DNA of 64,000 nucleotides, taken from positions 434,001 through 498,000 of the forward strand of contig NZ_CP045725.1 in the NCBI RefSeq assembly GCF_009646095.1, written 5' to 3'. Source of the stretch: Raineyella fluvialis (GTDB lineage: Bacteria > Actinomycetota > Actinomycetes > Propionibacteriales > Propionibacteriaceae). Shown here in pieces: positions 36,575 to 45,532 of the stretch. The translations under genes and the position numbers were made by a program. Numbering within the stretch: the stretch's first letter is position 1; each line of letters opens with the position of its first letter. The notes beneath the pieces are model-generated. The model saw only the letters and a program-made list of their open reading frames with translations. It had not been told where the DNA came from and ran no database searches.

Positions 36575-38153
36575 GATGCCGCCACCCCGCTCTGGTTGAT
36601 GTCGATCACGCGTTCCTCGGTCAGTTCGGTCGCGGGATGGGTGGCCACCAGTCGGCCGTCGACGACGAACGCGACGTCGTCGCTGACCGACAGCACCTCG
36701 GCGGGCTCATCGGAGACCAACAGCACGGCCGCGCCGTCGTCCGCCACGGACCTGATCAGGTCGTGGATCGCCGCCCGGGAGCCGACGTCGACGCCGACGG
36801 TCGGGTTGTTGAAGATCACGACCACCGGCGCGGGCGCGAACGAGCGGGCCAGCAGCACCCGCTGCTGGTTGCCTCCCGACAGCGAGCTGACCGGCGCTTC
36901 GACGGTGGGGGTCTTGATGGCCAGGCGACCGCGCCAGGTGTCGGCCAGCTCCCGTTGCCGCGACGGGCTCTGCAATCCCGCCCTGCCCGCGTCTCCCGCA
37001 GGTCGTTCGGGATCACGTTCTCGGCGATCGACCAGTCGAGGAACAGCCCCTCGGTGAGCCGGTCGTCCGGCACGTACTGCAGTTCCGGGCGGCCGCGCAT
37101 CGAGTCGACCCTTTCGCCCCGGAAGCGGATCTCGCCGCTGTCGACCGGGATCAGGCCGGCGATCGCCAGCCCGATCGACGTCTTGCCGCAACCGACGAGC
37201 CCGGAGAGGCCGAGGACCCGGCCGACGTGGAGGTCGAGGGAGACATCGGCGAAGGTGTCACCGAGGGAGATGCCGCGGGCGGCCAGGACCGGCCGTCCGG
37301 TCGGCTCGGGGACGTGCGCGCGCCGGACGTTGACCACGTGGCTGCCGGTCATCAGGTAGCTGATCCGATCGGTGTCGAAGTCGCTCGCCCGGCCGGTGGC
37401 GATGAGGGCGCCGTCGCGGATCACCGACACGTCGTCGGCGATCTCGACGACCTCCCGCAGCTTGTGCGAGATGAAGATGAAGGACACGCCGGTGGCGGCG
37501 AGGTTGCGCACCGAGGAGAGCAGGGAGTCGATCTCGTCCTGGGTGAGGGCGGCGGTCGGCTCATCCATCAGGATGATGTCGCCCTCGCTGGAGACGGCTC
37601 GGGCGATGGCGACCAGTTGGCGCTCAGCCGTGGACAGGTCGCCGAGCCGGATGTCCGGGTCGATCCGGCTGCCCAACCGACCCAGCGCCTCCTCCGCCGC
37701 CGCCCGGGCCCGCTGGCGCGGGACGCGCCCCAGGACGGATCTGCCGCCCTCGAACCCGATGTTCTCGGCCACCGTCATGTTCGGGAACAGGGCCAGGTCC
37801 TGGTAGATCACCCGCACGCCGTGCTCGATCGCGACGCGCGGAGTGAGGTGGGTCAGTTCGACGCCGTCGATCCACACCGACCCGGAGTCGGGGGCGTACG
37901 CGCCGGCGATGATCTTGGTCAGGGTCGACTTGCCCGACCCGTTCTCGCCCACCAGCGCGTGGACGGTGCCCCGCCGCAGGACCAGATCGACGGCGTCCAG
38001 CGCCTTCACGCTGCCGAAGGTCTTCGAGATCTGCACGCAGCGGATGGCGGGTGCCGACCCGTCGTCGGCACGGGGGTCCGGTGGGGGTGCAGGGGTACCC
38101 TCGGCCGAGCCGGCCGCGGGCACCCCAGCCTCCGCATCGCGATCAGAAGTCAT
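36571..38153 (-). CDS. Sugar ABC transporter double ATP-binding protein (RbsA type), frameshifted
   Basis: About 528 residues after correction, with two ATPase cassettes. The first has Walker A GENGSGKST, a LSTAERQLVAIARA signature and IILMDEPTAAL. The second begins VGCGKTSIGLAIAGL (a shortened Walker A, usual in the C-terminal half) and has SSLSGGNQQRVLLARS and IFNNPTVGVDVGSR. The frame shifts between about 36977 and 36988, where one base is missing, after LFLDWSIAENVIPNDLRE; the remainder is clean. ATG 38153 overlaps the 3' end of the binding-protein gene by 11 nt. The protein energises the two permeases encoded downstream. Confidence 0.87.
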
Positions 38154-39201
38154 ACTCGTTCGCGTTGTCCTTGGTGACGTTGATCCAGGCGTTGTCACCG
38201 ACGATCACCTTGCCGTCGATGGTGATCTTGCTGTAGCCCTTGGCCTTCAGCGACATTCCCGCCTCGATCTTCTGCTTGTCGAGCAGCATCTTGGCCGCGA
38301 CGTTCTGGGCGTACGCCGCCATGCCGGGATCCCAGAACTGGATCAGGTCGATCGCCCCGCTCTGCAGGAGGGCCTTGGTGTCCTTCGGCGTCGACGTGCC
38401 GCAGACGACGACCTTGTCCTGCAACTTGGCCTCTTCGACGGCCTGCCCGACACCCACCACGTCGGTCGACGCGGAGCCCTGCACACCGGCCAGGTTGGGG
38501 AAGGCCGACAGCGCCTCCTGCATCTTCTGGTAGGCCTTCTGCGCGTCGTCGGACGTCTCGATCCGGTCCCCCACCCGCTTCATGTTGGGGAAGTTCGCCT
38601 TCTGGTACTCTTCGGCGGCATCCACCCACGCGACGTGCGTCGACGAACTGAGGGAACCCACCATCTGGATGTAATTACCCGTCTGGTTCATCCGCTTGGC
38701 GAGTTCCTTCATCAGGTTGATGCCGTAGTCCTTGTTCTGGAAGGCCTCCAGGTCATAGTGGGCGTTCTTGATATTCGGCGCCTCATGGGTGATGACGATG
38801 ATGCCGGCATCCATGGCCTGCTTGAGCACCTGCTCGACGGCGTCGGGCTGGAAGGGGGTCACCAGCAGGGCCGCCACCTTGGACGCGATCAGGTCCTGGA
38901 TGACCTTCACCTGGGCATTCGCATCGGCCTGGCTGGACCCCTGGTAGTAGGCGTTGTTGCCGGTGTCCTTGGCGTACTGCTGGACGCCCTGTTCCATCCG
39001 GTTGAACCAGGCGATGCCGGTCAGCTTCGGGACGGTGACCATCGCGCCGGCCTTCGAGGCGGCGCTGCCGGAGCTGGAGCTGCTGGCCCCCGGGCTGGCG
39101 CCGCTCTGGCCGCCGGTCGTGCCGCAGGCCGAGAGAGCACCGATGGCCGCCACTCCGGCCCCGACATGGATGAACTGGCGACGGCTGAATTGCCTTGACA
39201 T
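38143..39201 (-). CDS. Sugar-binding lipoprotein of ABC importer (RbsB-like)
   Basis: A 352-residue periplasmic-type binding protein, here anchored to the membrane. The leader has a Tat twin arginine (SRRQF) and a lipobox LSAC with Cys26, followed by a Ser/Gly/Ala-rich linker. The mature part (from about 55) has the two-lobed fold of the RbsB/LacI-like group: ASKVAALLVTPFQPDAVEQVL and IIVITHEAPN in lobe 1, GVQGSASTDVVGVGQAVEEA in lobe 2. It captures the sugar for the permeases. It follows the dihydroxyacetone kinase gene by 45 nt, which ties the cargo to that kinase. Confidence 0.9.
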   Translation of the reverse strand: MSRQFSRRQFIHVGAGVAAIGALSACGTTGGQSGASPGASSSSSGSAASKAGAMVTVPKLTGIAWFNRMEQGVQQYAKDTGNNAYYQGSSQADANAQVKVIQDLIASKVAALLVTPFQPDAVEQVLKQAMDAGIIVITHEAPNIKNAHYDLEAFQNKDYGINLMKELAKRMNQTGNYIQMVGSLSSSTHVAWVDAAEEYQKANFPNMKRVGDRIETSDDAQKAYQKMQEALSAFPNLAGVQGSASTDVVGVGQAVEEAKLQDKVVVCGTSTPKDTKALLQSGAIDLIQFWDPGMAAYAQNVAAKMLLDKQKIEAGMSLKAKGYSKITIDGKVIVGDNAWINVTKDNANEYDF

Positions 39202-39246
39202 GGGTAGTGCTTCCTTCCGGGGGGACGGGCCGACGGAGTAGCCGGC

Positions 39247-40958
39247 TCAGGAGACTGCTGCCTTGATCTGTTCGAGAAGTCGCAGGAATGCGACGGAGCC
39301 CGGATCGCGATGACCCACGGAGCGCTCCCCCACCCAGGCGGCGCGACCACGCTGGGACGTCTGGCCGGCCTGCCGCTCCACCACCCGCTCGGCCACCTGC
39401 ACGGCTCCCGCCGCGAGGGCCGCGGCGTCGGCGGTGTCCGCCTCGTCCAGGTAGGTCGCGACGGCGTCGATGACGTCGACCACGGTCTTGTCGCCGATCT
39501 CGGCGCCGCCGCGGGTCCTGATGCGGTCCACCATCACGTGAGCCGCTTGCGCCAGACCGGCCAGGTCGACCGTGTCACCCAGCGCCGACGAGGCCCCGAT
39601 CAGCCCGCCTCCGACCAGCGCGGCGTACGTCGAGGGATTGGCTGACGAGAACGCGACGCCCGCCGCCTTGAGCACCTCACCCGGCGCGGCGTTGTCCGGC
39701 AGGGCGGCGACGGCCTCGTGGGCGGCCTTCGCGCCCGCACCGACTGTGATGCCGAGGTCGCCGTCGCCGAGGGCGGCGTCCAGCTCCCGCAGCTCCTCGC
39801 TGTGGCGCGGCATGGCCTCGGTCACCGTCAGGGCCACCGCGCGGAGGGGCCCGGGGGAGGGCACCGTACGGACGCCTCCGCCGGTCGTCTCGCCGGTCGC
39901 CTCCTGGGCCGACTCGGCATGCTCGGCGGTCCGGCGGGTTCCGGCGCCGAGCTGGACCGCGCCGCGCTGGAAGAACGGCGACAGGGCCGGCGCGTCGAGC
40001 AGCTCGGCCAGTTCGTCGTCGAGCTGGCACAGCGACAGCGAAGCACCCGCCATCTCCAGTGAGGTGGCGAACTCCCCGATGAAGACCGCGCGGACCGTGG
40101 CGCCGCGCTCGGTGATGACCTGGTGGACCCGCCGGTAGATGACGTAGAGCTCCTCCAGGGGCGTGGCACCCAGCCCATTCACCAGCACCGCCACCTGGCG
40201 GCCGGCCGAGAGGTCGATCTCCTTCTCGAGCTCGCCGAGGAAGCGATCGGTGATCTGGTCGGCGGTCTCCAGGGGCCCGCGGAACTGGCCGGGCTCGCCA
40301 TGGATACCGATGCCTATCTCCATCTCGCCCTCGTCGAGGGTGAAGGTCGGTTCGCCCGCGGCCGGCAGGATCGTCGGCGACAGCCCGACACCCATCGTCC
40401 GGGTGGCATCGCAGGTGCGCTGAGCGATCTGGGTCACCCGGTCGAGGTCGTACCCCTTCTCCGCTGCGGCACCGGCCGTTTTGTAGGCGAAGAAGAGTCC
40501 GGCGACACCGCGGCGGGTGTCCGCCTTGTCCTGCGGTGCGGAGAGGATGTCGTCGCGTCCCAGCACCGTGGTCGTACGGATCCCCTCGGCCGCCGACAGG
40601 TCCGCGGCGATGTCGAAGTTGAAGACGTCACCGCCGTAGTTGCCGTAGAGGTAGAGAACGCCGGCCCCGTCATCCGAGGCGGCGGTGGCGGCGTGGATCT
40701 GTTGGGGGACGGAGAGCTGAAGACGTTGCCCACCGCGCAGCCGGAGGCCAGACCGCGGCCGACGTAACCGAGGAAGAGCGGCAGGTGGCCGGAGCCACCC
40801 CCGGTGACGATCCCGACGCGGCCGTCGGTTCCCGCATCCGTCCGTACGAGGGCCCGGCGATCGGGATCGACCGCCTTGAGCTGATCGGGGTGGGCCCACA
40901 GGATCGCTTCCACCACTTCGTCGACGAAGCGATCCGGATCATTGATGATCTTGCGCAC
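39247..40958 (-). CDS. Dihydroxyacetone-type kinase (DhaK-DhaL fusion), frameshifted
   Basis: About 570 residues after correction, with an N-terminal DhaK domain and a C-terminal DhaL domain in one chain, as in ATP-dependent dihydroxyacetone kinases. DhaK shows GIVTGGGSGHLPLFLGYVG and IGIGIHGEPGQ, whose His binds the keto group covalently. DhaL shows LGDGDLGITVGAGAK, the Mg-ATP aspartates, and a Gly-rich GGGLIGASSALG loop. At five G (40704-40708) one base is missing; restoring it joins VFSSPSP to QQIHAAT. Kinases of this family also act on erythrulose in actinobacterial tetritol pathways, which the co-transcribed sugar importer makes worth considering. GTG 40958 follows AGGGGAACAGG. Confidence 0.87.
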
Positions 40959-41290
40959 CCTGTTCCCCTTTGAACGCGGAGGGCCCGAACAATGGTGAGC
41001 CTAGGCTTCCCCATTGGTGTTTCGCCAGCGGTTGAGAGGATTTTCAGCAGCGGCCCATCACTATTGGTCGCCATGCCTGGAGCGTTCAGGACGCGGCATT
41101 CAGGCCAGCATTCCGCACGGCTTTTGAGAAAGCCGAATAAGCGCAGAGGTATATCGGAAAGCGTCCGGACTTCATCGCGTCGAACACTTCCCTCCTACTG
41201 TGGGCCGAGTCTAGCCACCGCGAGCCCCTGCCGGAGGGAGAATCGCGGGATCGCGGCGCGCGCGATGAGGCTCGCCAGATCGCGCCTCGC
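40959..41290. other. Intergenic region upstream of dhaKL
   Basis: 332 bp without a credible gene. It holds the nested inverted repeat at 40991-41015 and probably the promoter of the dhaKL-ABC operon. Short open frames here lack ribosome sites and codon bias. Nothing else was recognised. Confidence 0.6.
40991..41015. promoter_or_regulatory. Nested inverted repeat, candidate operator of the dhaKL-ABC operon
   Basis: A perfect 10-bp palindrome AGCCTAGGCT (40998-41007) flanked by AATGG (40991-40995) and CCATT (41011-41015). It lies 33-57 nt upstream of the kinase start. No regulator gene is adjacent. Confidence 0.5.
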
Positions 41291-41716
41291 TCACAGATCC
41301 AGTGGCTCACCCTCGTCGAGATCGACGTCCGGCGGCGGGTCAGGCGGATTCTTCTTGCGCAGGATCCCCACGGCGACCGTCGCCAGCACGGCCAGGGCCA
41401 GCACGACCCACCACCAGGCCCAGCAGAAGCGACGGGCGGCACACCGCGGGATGGGCAGGGAATAGGGGCCCGGGCTGGTCTCGCTGGCGGAGACGAACCC
41501 CTCCGCGGCCGTGGGGCTGAAGCTCACCGGGTTGAGCAGTTTGTACCAGTCGCGGCACTCCCAGGCCCGCAGGATGCAGGTCACGTTCGTGTGGGGGGAT
41601 TCGTACGGGGACGGGCCGAGCCGGCCGATCGGCCGGTGGAGCTCGTCGTAGACGGTGGCATGGCCGTGCTCGAGGTCATTGATGCCGACGTAGGGGTAGG
41701 CAGGATCCAGTCCCAT
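41291..41716 (-). CDS. Small protein with one C-terminal transmembrane helix
   Basis: A 141-residue protein not assigned to a family. The first ~95 residues are soluble and contain two Cys-bearing segments (NVTCILRAWECRDWYK and IPRCAARRFC) and the N-terminal AYPYVGINDLEHGHATVYDE. One strongly hydrophobic helix, WAWWWVVLALAVLATVAVGIL, follows, then a short acidic tail (DVDLDEGEPLDL). Such a layout suits a membrane-anchored protein with its larger part on one face; the direction is uncertain. It stands alone between dhaKL and the ArsR gene. ATG 41716 has no strong ribosome site. Confidence 0.6.
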   Translation of the reverse strand: MGLDPAYPYVGINDLEHGHATVYDELHRPIGRLGPSPYESPHTNVTCILRAWECRDWYKLLNPVSFSPTAAEGFVSASETSPGPYSLPIPRCAARRFCWAWWWVVLALAVLATVAVGILRKKNPPDPPPDVDLDEGEPLDL

Positions 41717-41806
41717 GCTTGATTGTCACCCAGGTCACACCGCCCGGTCCGCTGAACGAAGCAGCGACGAGAGTCTGCTTGCCCTCTGCGCTGTGACCGC
41801 GCTAAC

Positions 41807-41826
41807 ATACAACCAAATGGTTGTAT
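41807..41826. promoter_or_regulatory. ArsR-type operator overlapping the arsR-family start
   Basis: ATACAACCAAATGGTTGTAT: arms ATACAACCA and TGGTTGTAT are exact inverses around AA. It ends 8 nt before ATG 41835 and includes an alternative in-frame ATG at 41817, the expected place for autorepression by the encoded ArsR protein. Confidence 0.8.
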
Positions 41827-41834
41827 ATCAAGTC

Positions 41835-42203
41835 ATGAGCGACGACCTGGATCGCCTGTTCCACGCCCTGTCCGACGCGACGCGCCGGGACATCGTGGCG
41901 CGGGTGATGCTCCAGGAGCAGTCCGTCTCCGCTCTGGCCGCGCGCTATGCGATGAGCTTCGCCGCGGTGCAGAAGCACGTGACGGTCCTGGAGAAGGCGA
42001 CGCTCGTGTCCAAACAGCGACGCGGACGGGAGCAGATCGTGTCCGGCAACCCGCACAGCATCCTCCGCGCCCGCGAGGCGCTCGAGACGTACGAGGAGAT
42101 CTGGCGGGGCCGTACGGAGCGGATGCGCGATCTCCTCACCGACGACACACCCCCAGCACAAGCACCAGCAGCTACCAGCGATCCGGAAGGACCCACATCA
42201 TGA
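41835..42203 (+). CDS. ArsR family transcriptional regulator
   Basis: A 122-residue winged-helix regulator of the ArsR/SmtB group: MSDDLDRLFHALSDATRRDIVARVM is the opening helix pair and SVSALAARYAMSFAAVQKHVTVLEKA the helix-turn-helix. No metal-binding Cys cluster is seen. Members of this subgroup pair with an SRPBCC gene, as here: its stop overlaps the start of the SRPBCC gene as ATGA. The 20-bp palindrome at 41807-41826 is almost certainly its own operator. ATG 41835 is preferred; ATG 41817 lies inside the operator and neither has a clear ribosome site. Confidence 0.9.
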   Translation: MSDDLDRLFHALSDATRRDIVARVMLQEQSVSALAARYAMSFAAVQKHVTVLEKATLVSKQRRGREQIVSGNPHSILRAREALETYEEIWRGRTERMRDLLTDDTPPAQAPAATSDPEGPTS

Positions 42204-42694
42204 CCGTCACCACCACCCAGAAGGATCTCGAGGGCCTCACCCTCACCTTCGTGACCGAATTCGATGCGCCGGTCGAGCGCGTCTGGCAGCTCTGGGCCGA
42301 TCCCCGCAAGCTCGAGCGCTGGTGGGGCCCGCCGTCCTGGCCCGCGACCTTCACCCAGTACGACTTCGTCGAGGGCGGCGCGGCGAGCTACTTCATGACC
42401 GGCCCGGACGGGTCGAAGCCTGCCGGCTGGTGGACCATCAGCTTCATCGACGCCCCGCACCGACTGGAGTTCGACGACGGTTTCGCCGACGAGGACGGCT
42501 ATCCGGTCGAGGCGATGGGCGCCGTCCATGGCGTCGTGACCTTCGAGACCGTCGGGTCCGGCACTCGGATGACCGTCACCAGCCACTTCCAGTCCCGCGA
42601 GCAGTTCGACCAGATGGCCCAGATGGGTATGGAGGAGGGGATGCGCGAGGCCCTCGGCCAGATGGACGCGATCCTGGCGGACGTCGCCGTCTGA
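42200..42694 (+). CDS. SRPBCC/AHSA1 family protein
   Basis: A 164-residue START-like protein of the activator-of-Hsp90-ATPase-1 type. LTFVTEFDAPVERVWQLWADPRKLERWWGPPSWPA is the classic opening; GGWxxFS-type strands and a long C-terminal helix (REQFDQMAQMGMEEGMREAL) complete the helix-grip fold, which encloses a hydrophobic pocket. Ligand and activity are unknown for most members. It is translationally coupled to the ArsR regulator and so is probably induced with it by the same signal. Confidence 0.92.
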   Translation: MTVTTTQKDLEGLTLTFVTEFDAPVERVWQLWADPRKLERWWGPPSWPATFTQYDFVEGGAASYFMTGPDGSKPAGWWTISFIDAPHRLEFDDGFADEDGYPVEAMGAVHGVVTFETVGSGTRMTVTSHFQSREQFDQMAQMGMEEGMREALGQMDAILADVAV

Positions 42695-42720
42695 GGCAGG
42701 ACGCGGCGGCCCGGCGGCGA

Positions 42721-44388
42721 TCAGATCCCCAACCGGCGGGCCACCGCGTCCCCACCCATCGCCCGGACCACCTCGGGATCCCCCACGACGACCAGCCGGT
42801 CCGTCGCCCGGGACAGCCCCACGTACAGCCGCTCCTTGGCGCGATCCCGGGAGCCGTGCTCGTTGAGGCAGAGGATCACCGCGCGCCGCTCGAGCCCCTT
42901 GCAGCCGAGCACGTGCCCGTAGAAGACGTCGTCGCCCTCCCAGAACGTCCGCCAGTACCCCTCCTGGCCGTACTCCCGCTGCCGCTCCTCCTGCACCGGG
43001 TGCCGCTTGCCGGTGGCGAGCAGCATCACGTGCGCCGGGTCCCAGCCCTCGTCCAGCAGTCGCTCGACCTGGTCGTCGGCCGCCTCGATCGCGTCCTCGG
43101 TACGGGCGGGGATGAACTCGACCTGCGGCCCGTCATCGCCGCGCAGCTCCATCCGGGCGCCGGCCAGCGGCAGGAAGGTCTCGGCGATCTGCTTGGTGTT
43201 GCGCAGGTTGTGGTCCAGGACCAACGGCACCAACGTCACCGGAGGGCGCCCGAACCGCTGGAACACCCGCTGCTGCTCGTCGCTGTAGACGTGCAGCCGA
43301 CCGGTCTCCTCGTCCCGCAGGGCAGCGAGCAACGACGGCCACCACGAGTCGGCGAAGTCCTGCCCTTCGTCGACGATGATCGCGTCGTACTTCTCGTGCC
43401 ACGGAAGTCCCTCGGCCAGCTCCAGCATCTGTTCGGGCAGCCGGTGCTCCCAGAAGTCGCTGTCCTCGCGCGTGCCGTCCGGTGCGCCCCACTGCCGGCC
43501 GAGGGCGTGGAAGGTGCCGACGAAGTCCGGCCGGTGCTTGCGGCCGACCCGGCCCAGCTCGCGCTTGAAGTACTCGGCCAGTCCGATCGAGTAGCAGACC
43601 AGCGCCACGCGTTGCGGACCCAGGTCGCCGTGACCACGCGCCAGCTGCTTGGCCTGGGTGAGCGCGAGGATGGTCTTACCCGACCCTGCGCAGCCGCGCA
43701 CCTCGGTGCGGGGGACGAAACGGGTGATGTCCAGGAGCATGGCCTGTTCCTTGGTGAGTCGATCGGCGCGGCCCTCCCGTTCCTCGGCGTCCGCCTCGAC
43801 GTCCTCGACCGGGTGATGGCGACCCCGCAGGATCGACCGTACGACGTCGATGTCGTCGTCGGTGGGGATGCGGCCGCCGCCCCGGAGGGCGCACAGCTCG
43901 GTGAGCCGCGCACCGAGACGGCCCATCTCCCGCTTGCCGATCACCTGCCATCGCTCCAGCCCCGGGGCATGGAAGTCGTCCGGCCAGTCGGTGTGCGGGG
44001 TGACAAGGACGTGCTCGATCCGCAGCCGGGTCCGGCCACGCCACCGCTCGTCACACTCGAGGTAGTCCCGGACGGCGTACTTGTTGCGCAGGCCCTGCTC
44101 GATGTCGAAAGTCCGCCGCGTGGCCCCCGCCCCGACGAACCAGTCGCCGTGCGCGTGGTAGACACTGCCGCCCTTGACCTCGACCACCACCAGCCCGCTG
44201 CCCGGGATCAGGCAGAGAAAGTCGACCTCATGGTCGTACGGGCCGGTGAAGCGCAGCCCCGCGAAGACGACCGACCCGTCCGGCAGTTGCTCGACCAGCC
44301 GGCGACCCACCAGACGCTCCGATTCCGTGACGTACGTCGGCGACTCCGGGACGAGCTGGGCGGTCATGTCCGCACCGTAGCGGCTCAT
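42721..44388 (-). CDS. NERD nuclease-domain UvrD/Rep-like helicase
   Basis: A 555-residue protein joining an N-terminal NERD domain to a superfamily 1 helicase. The NERD part keeps a PD-(D/E)xK-type site: Asp56 in HEVDFL and Glu70-x-Lys72 in VVEVKGG. The helicase part has Walker A GCAGSGKT (232-239), IIVDEGQDFAD, HNLRNTKQIAETFLPLAG and LYVGLSRATDRLVVVGD. This suggests DNA repair or defence against foreign DNA; UvrD-NERD proteins of this kind are found as single genes in many actinobacteria. Its start lies 6 nt after the stop of the serine-hydrolase gene, so the two are probably co-transcribed. ATG 44367 is an alternative start. Confidence 0.9.
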   Translation of the reverse strand: MSRYGADMTAQLVPESPTYVTESERLVGRRLVEQLPDGSVVFAGLRFTGPYDHEVDFLCLIPGSGLVVVEVKGGSVYHAHGDWFVGAGATRRTFDIEQGLRNKYAVRDYLECDERWRGRTRLRIEHVLVTPHTDWPDDFHAPGLERWQVIGKREMGRLGARLTELCALRGGGRIPTDDDIDVVRSILRGRHHPVEDVEADAEEREGRADRLTKEQAMLLDITRFVPRTEVRGCAGSGKTILALTQAKQLARGHGDLGPQRVALVCYSIGLAEYFKRELGRVGRKHRPDFVGTFHALGRQWGAPDGTREDSDFWEHRLPEQMLELAEGLPWHEKYDAIIVDEGQDFADSWWPSLLAALRDEETGRLHVYSDEQQRVFQRFGRPPVTLVPLVLDHNLRNTKQIAETFLPLAGARMELRGDDGPQVEFIPARTEDAIEAADDQVERLLDEGWDPAHVMLLATGKRHPVQEERQREYGQEGYWRTFWEGDDVFYGHVLGCKGLERRAVILCLNEHGSRDRAKERLYVGLSRATDRLVVVGDPEVVRAMGGDAVARRLGI

Positions 44389-44394
44389 GGGCCC

Positions 44395-45462
44395 TCAGTC
44401 CTCCGCCTTCGAGCAGGCCGCCAGGATGGCGTCGCTCACTCGCTGCATGTGGGCCATGTCCCGATCGGGCCGGGTCATCGCCGCGGTCACGTAGCCGACC
44501 GCCAGTCCGCGATCCGGATCGGCCCAACCCAGGCAGACGTGGCTGCCGTTGTGTCCGAAGGTCCGGGGGCTGCTGGTGTTGCCCAGCGGGATCGGCAGGT
44601 GGCCCGGTCGTGGCCCGCCCAACTGGAAGCCCTGGGCCCACCGGATGTGGAGGTGCGCGAACCGGTCGAGTTCGATCTCGGTGGTGGGGCGGGTGGCCTC
44701 GGTGAGTGAGGGGAGGTCGAGCAGTCGCGGGCCTGAGGTGACCGAGGGGTCAGCCGCGACCAGAAGAGCGGCGTAGAACCGGGCCAGGTCCCGCGCCGTC
44801 GTCGAGATCCCTCCGGCCGGGATCACCGCCTCCCGGACGGCCCGACGATTGACCCACCTGCCGACCAGCACCCCGGCATCGCGCGTCACCATCCGCTGCG
44901 CCCGTCCGAGCAGATCGGCATCCAGGTTGGCGTACGTGTCCCGTAGCCCGGCCGGCCGGCAGACCTCATCCTCCAGCAGTGCGGGGAACCTCGCCCCGGT
45001 GACCCGCTGGGCCAGTTCGCCCAGCAGGAATCCGTACACGAGGTACTGGTACGCAGGCGTCGAGCCCGGTTCGTAGCGACAGGTTGCCCGCTCCAACCGC
45101 CGGACAGAGGCGTCCCAATCGGTCATCGCCAGGACGTCCGCCAGCCAGGATCCGGTGGTCGGGAGCCCCGAGCGGTGCTGCAGCACATGGCGTACCGTGA
45201 CCCGCTCCTTCCCGCCGCCGACGAAGGCGGGCCAGTAGGTGTGGATCGGCGCGTCGAGGCTCAGCAGGCCGCGTTCCACCAGTCGCCAGACGATGACGCT
45301 CGTCATCGGCTTGCCCGCGGAGAAGGACCAGAACAGCCGGTCGGGCGTGGTCCTGGTGCACCGGTGCAGGACGACGTCGCCGCCCCGGATCACGCACAAC
45401 TGCGCGGGCGCCCCACGGGCTTCCACGAGGTCCCACGCCGCTTCCGGCGCACGCTCGTCCAT
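44395..45462 (-). CDS. Serine hydrolase of the class C beta-lactamase fold
   Basis: A 355-residue penicillin-binding-protein-like hydrolase. The SxxK motif is Ser48-Ala-Gly-Lys51 in FWSFSAGKPMTS. HVLQHRSGLPTTGSW is a typical family block, and GHNGSHV supplies the third (HxG) motif. The YxN motif is altered: the matching strand reads YQYLVYG, so the Asn is missing. No signal peptide is found, so it is probably cytoplasmic and an esterase or peptidase rather than an antibiotic-inactivating enzyme. It lies 6 nt upstream of the NERD helicase gene. Confidence 0.87.
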   Translation of the reverse strand: MDERAPEAAWDLVEARGAPAQLCVIRGGDVVLHRCTRTTPDRLFWSFSAGKPMTSVIVWRLVERGLLSLDAPIHTYWPAFVGGGKERVTVRHVLQHRSGLPTTGSWLADVLAMTDWDASVRRLERATCRYEPGSTPAYQYLVYGFLLGELAQRVTGARFPALLEDEVCRPAGLRDTYANLDADLLGRAQRMVTRDAGVLVGRWVNRRAVREAVIPAGGISTTARDLARFYAALLVAADPSVTSGPRLLDLPSLTEATRPTTEIELDRFAHLHIRWAQGFQLGGPRPGHLPIPLGNTSSPRTFGHNGSHVCLGWADPDRGLAVGYVTAAMTRPDRDMAHMQRVSDAILAACSKAED

Positions 45463-45532
45463 GACTCTTCCTCTCCCCTCCCCATGGTCCAGCAGACCGG
45501 GGGCACCATGGGAGCGGTGACAGGAGACAGCG

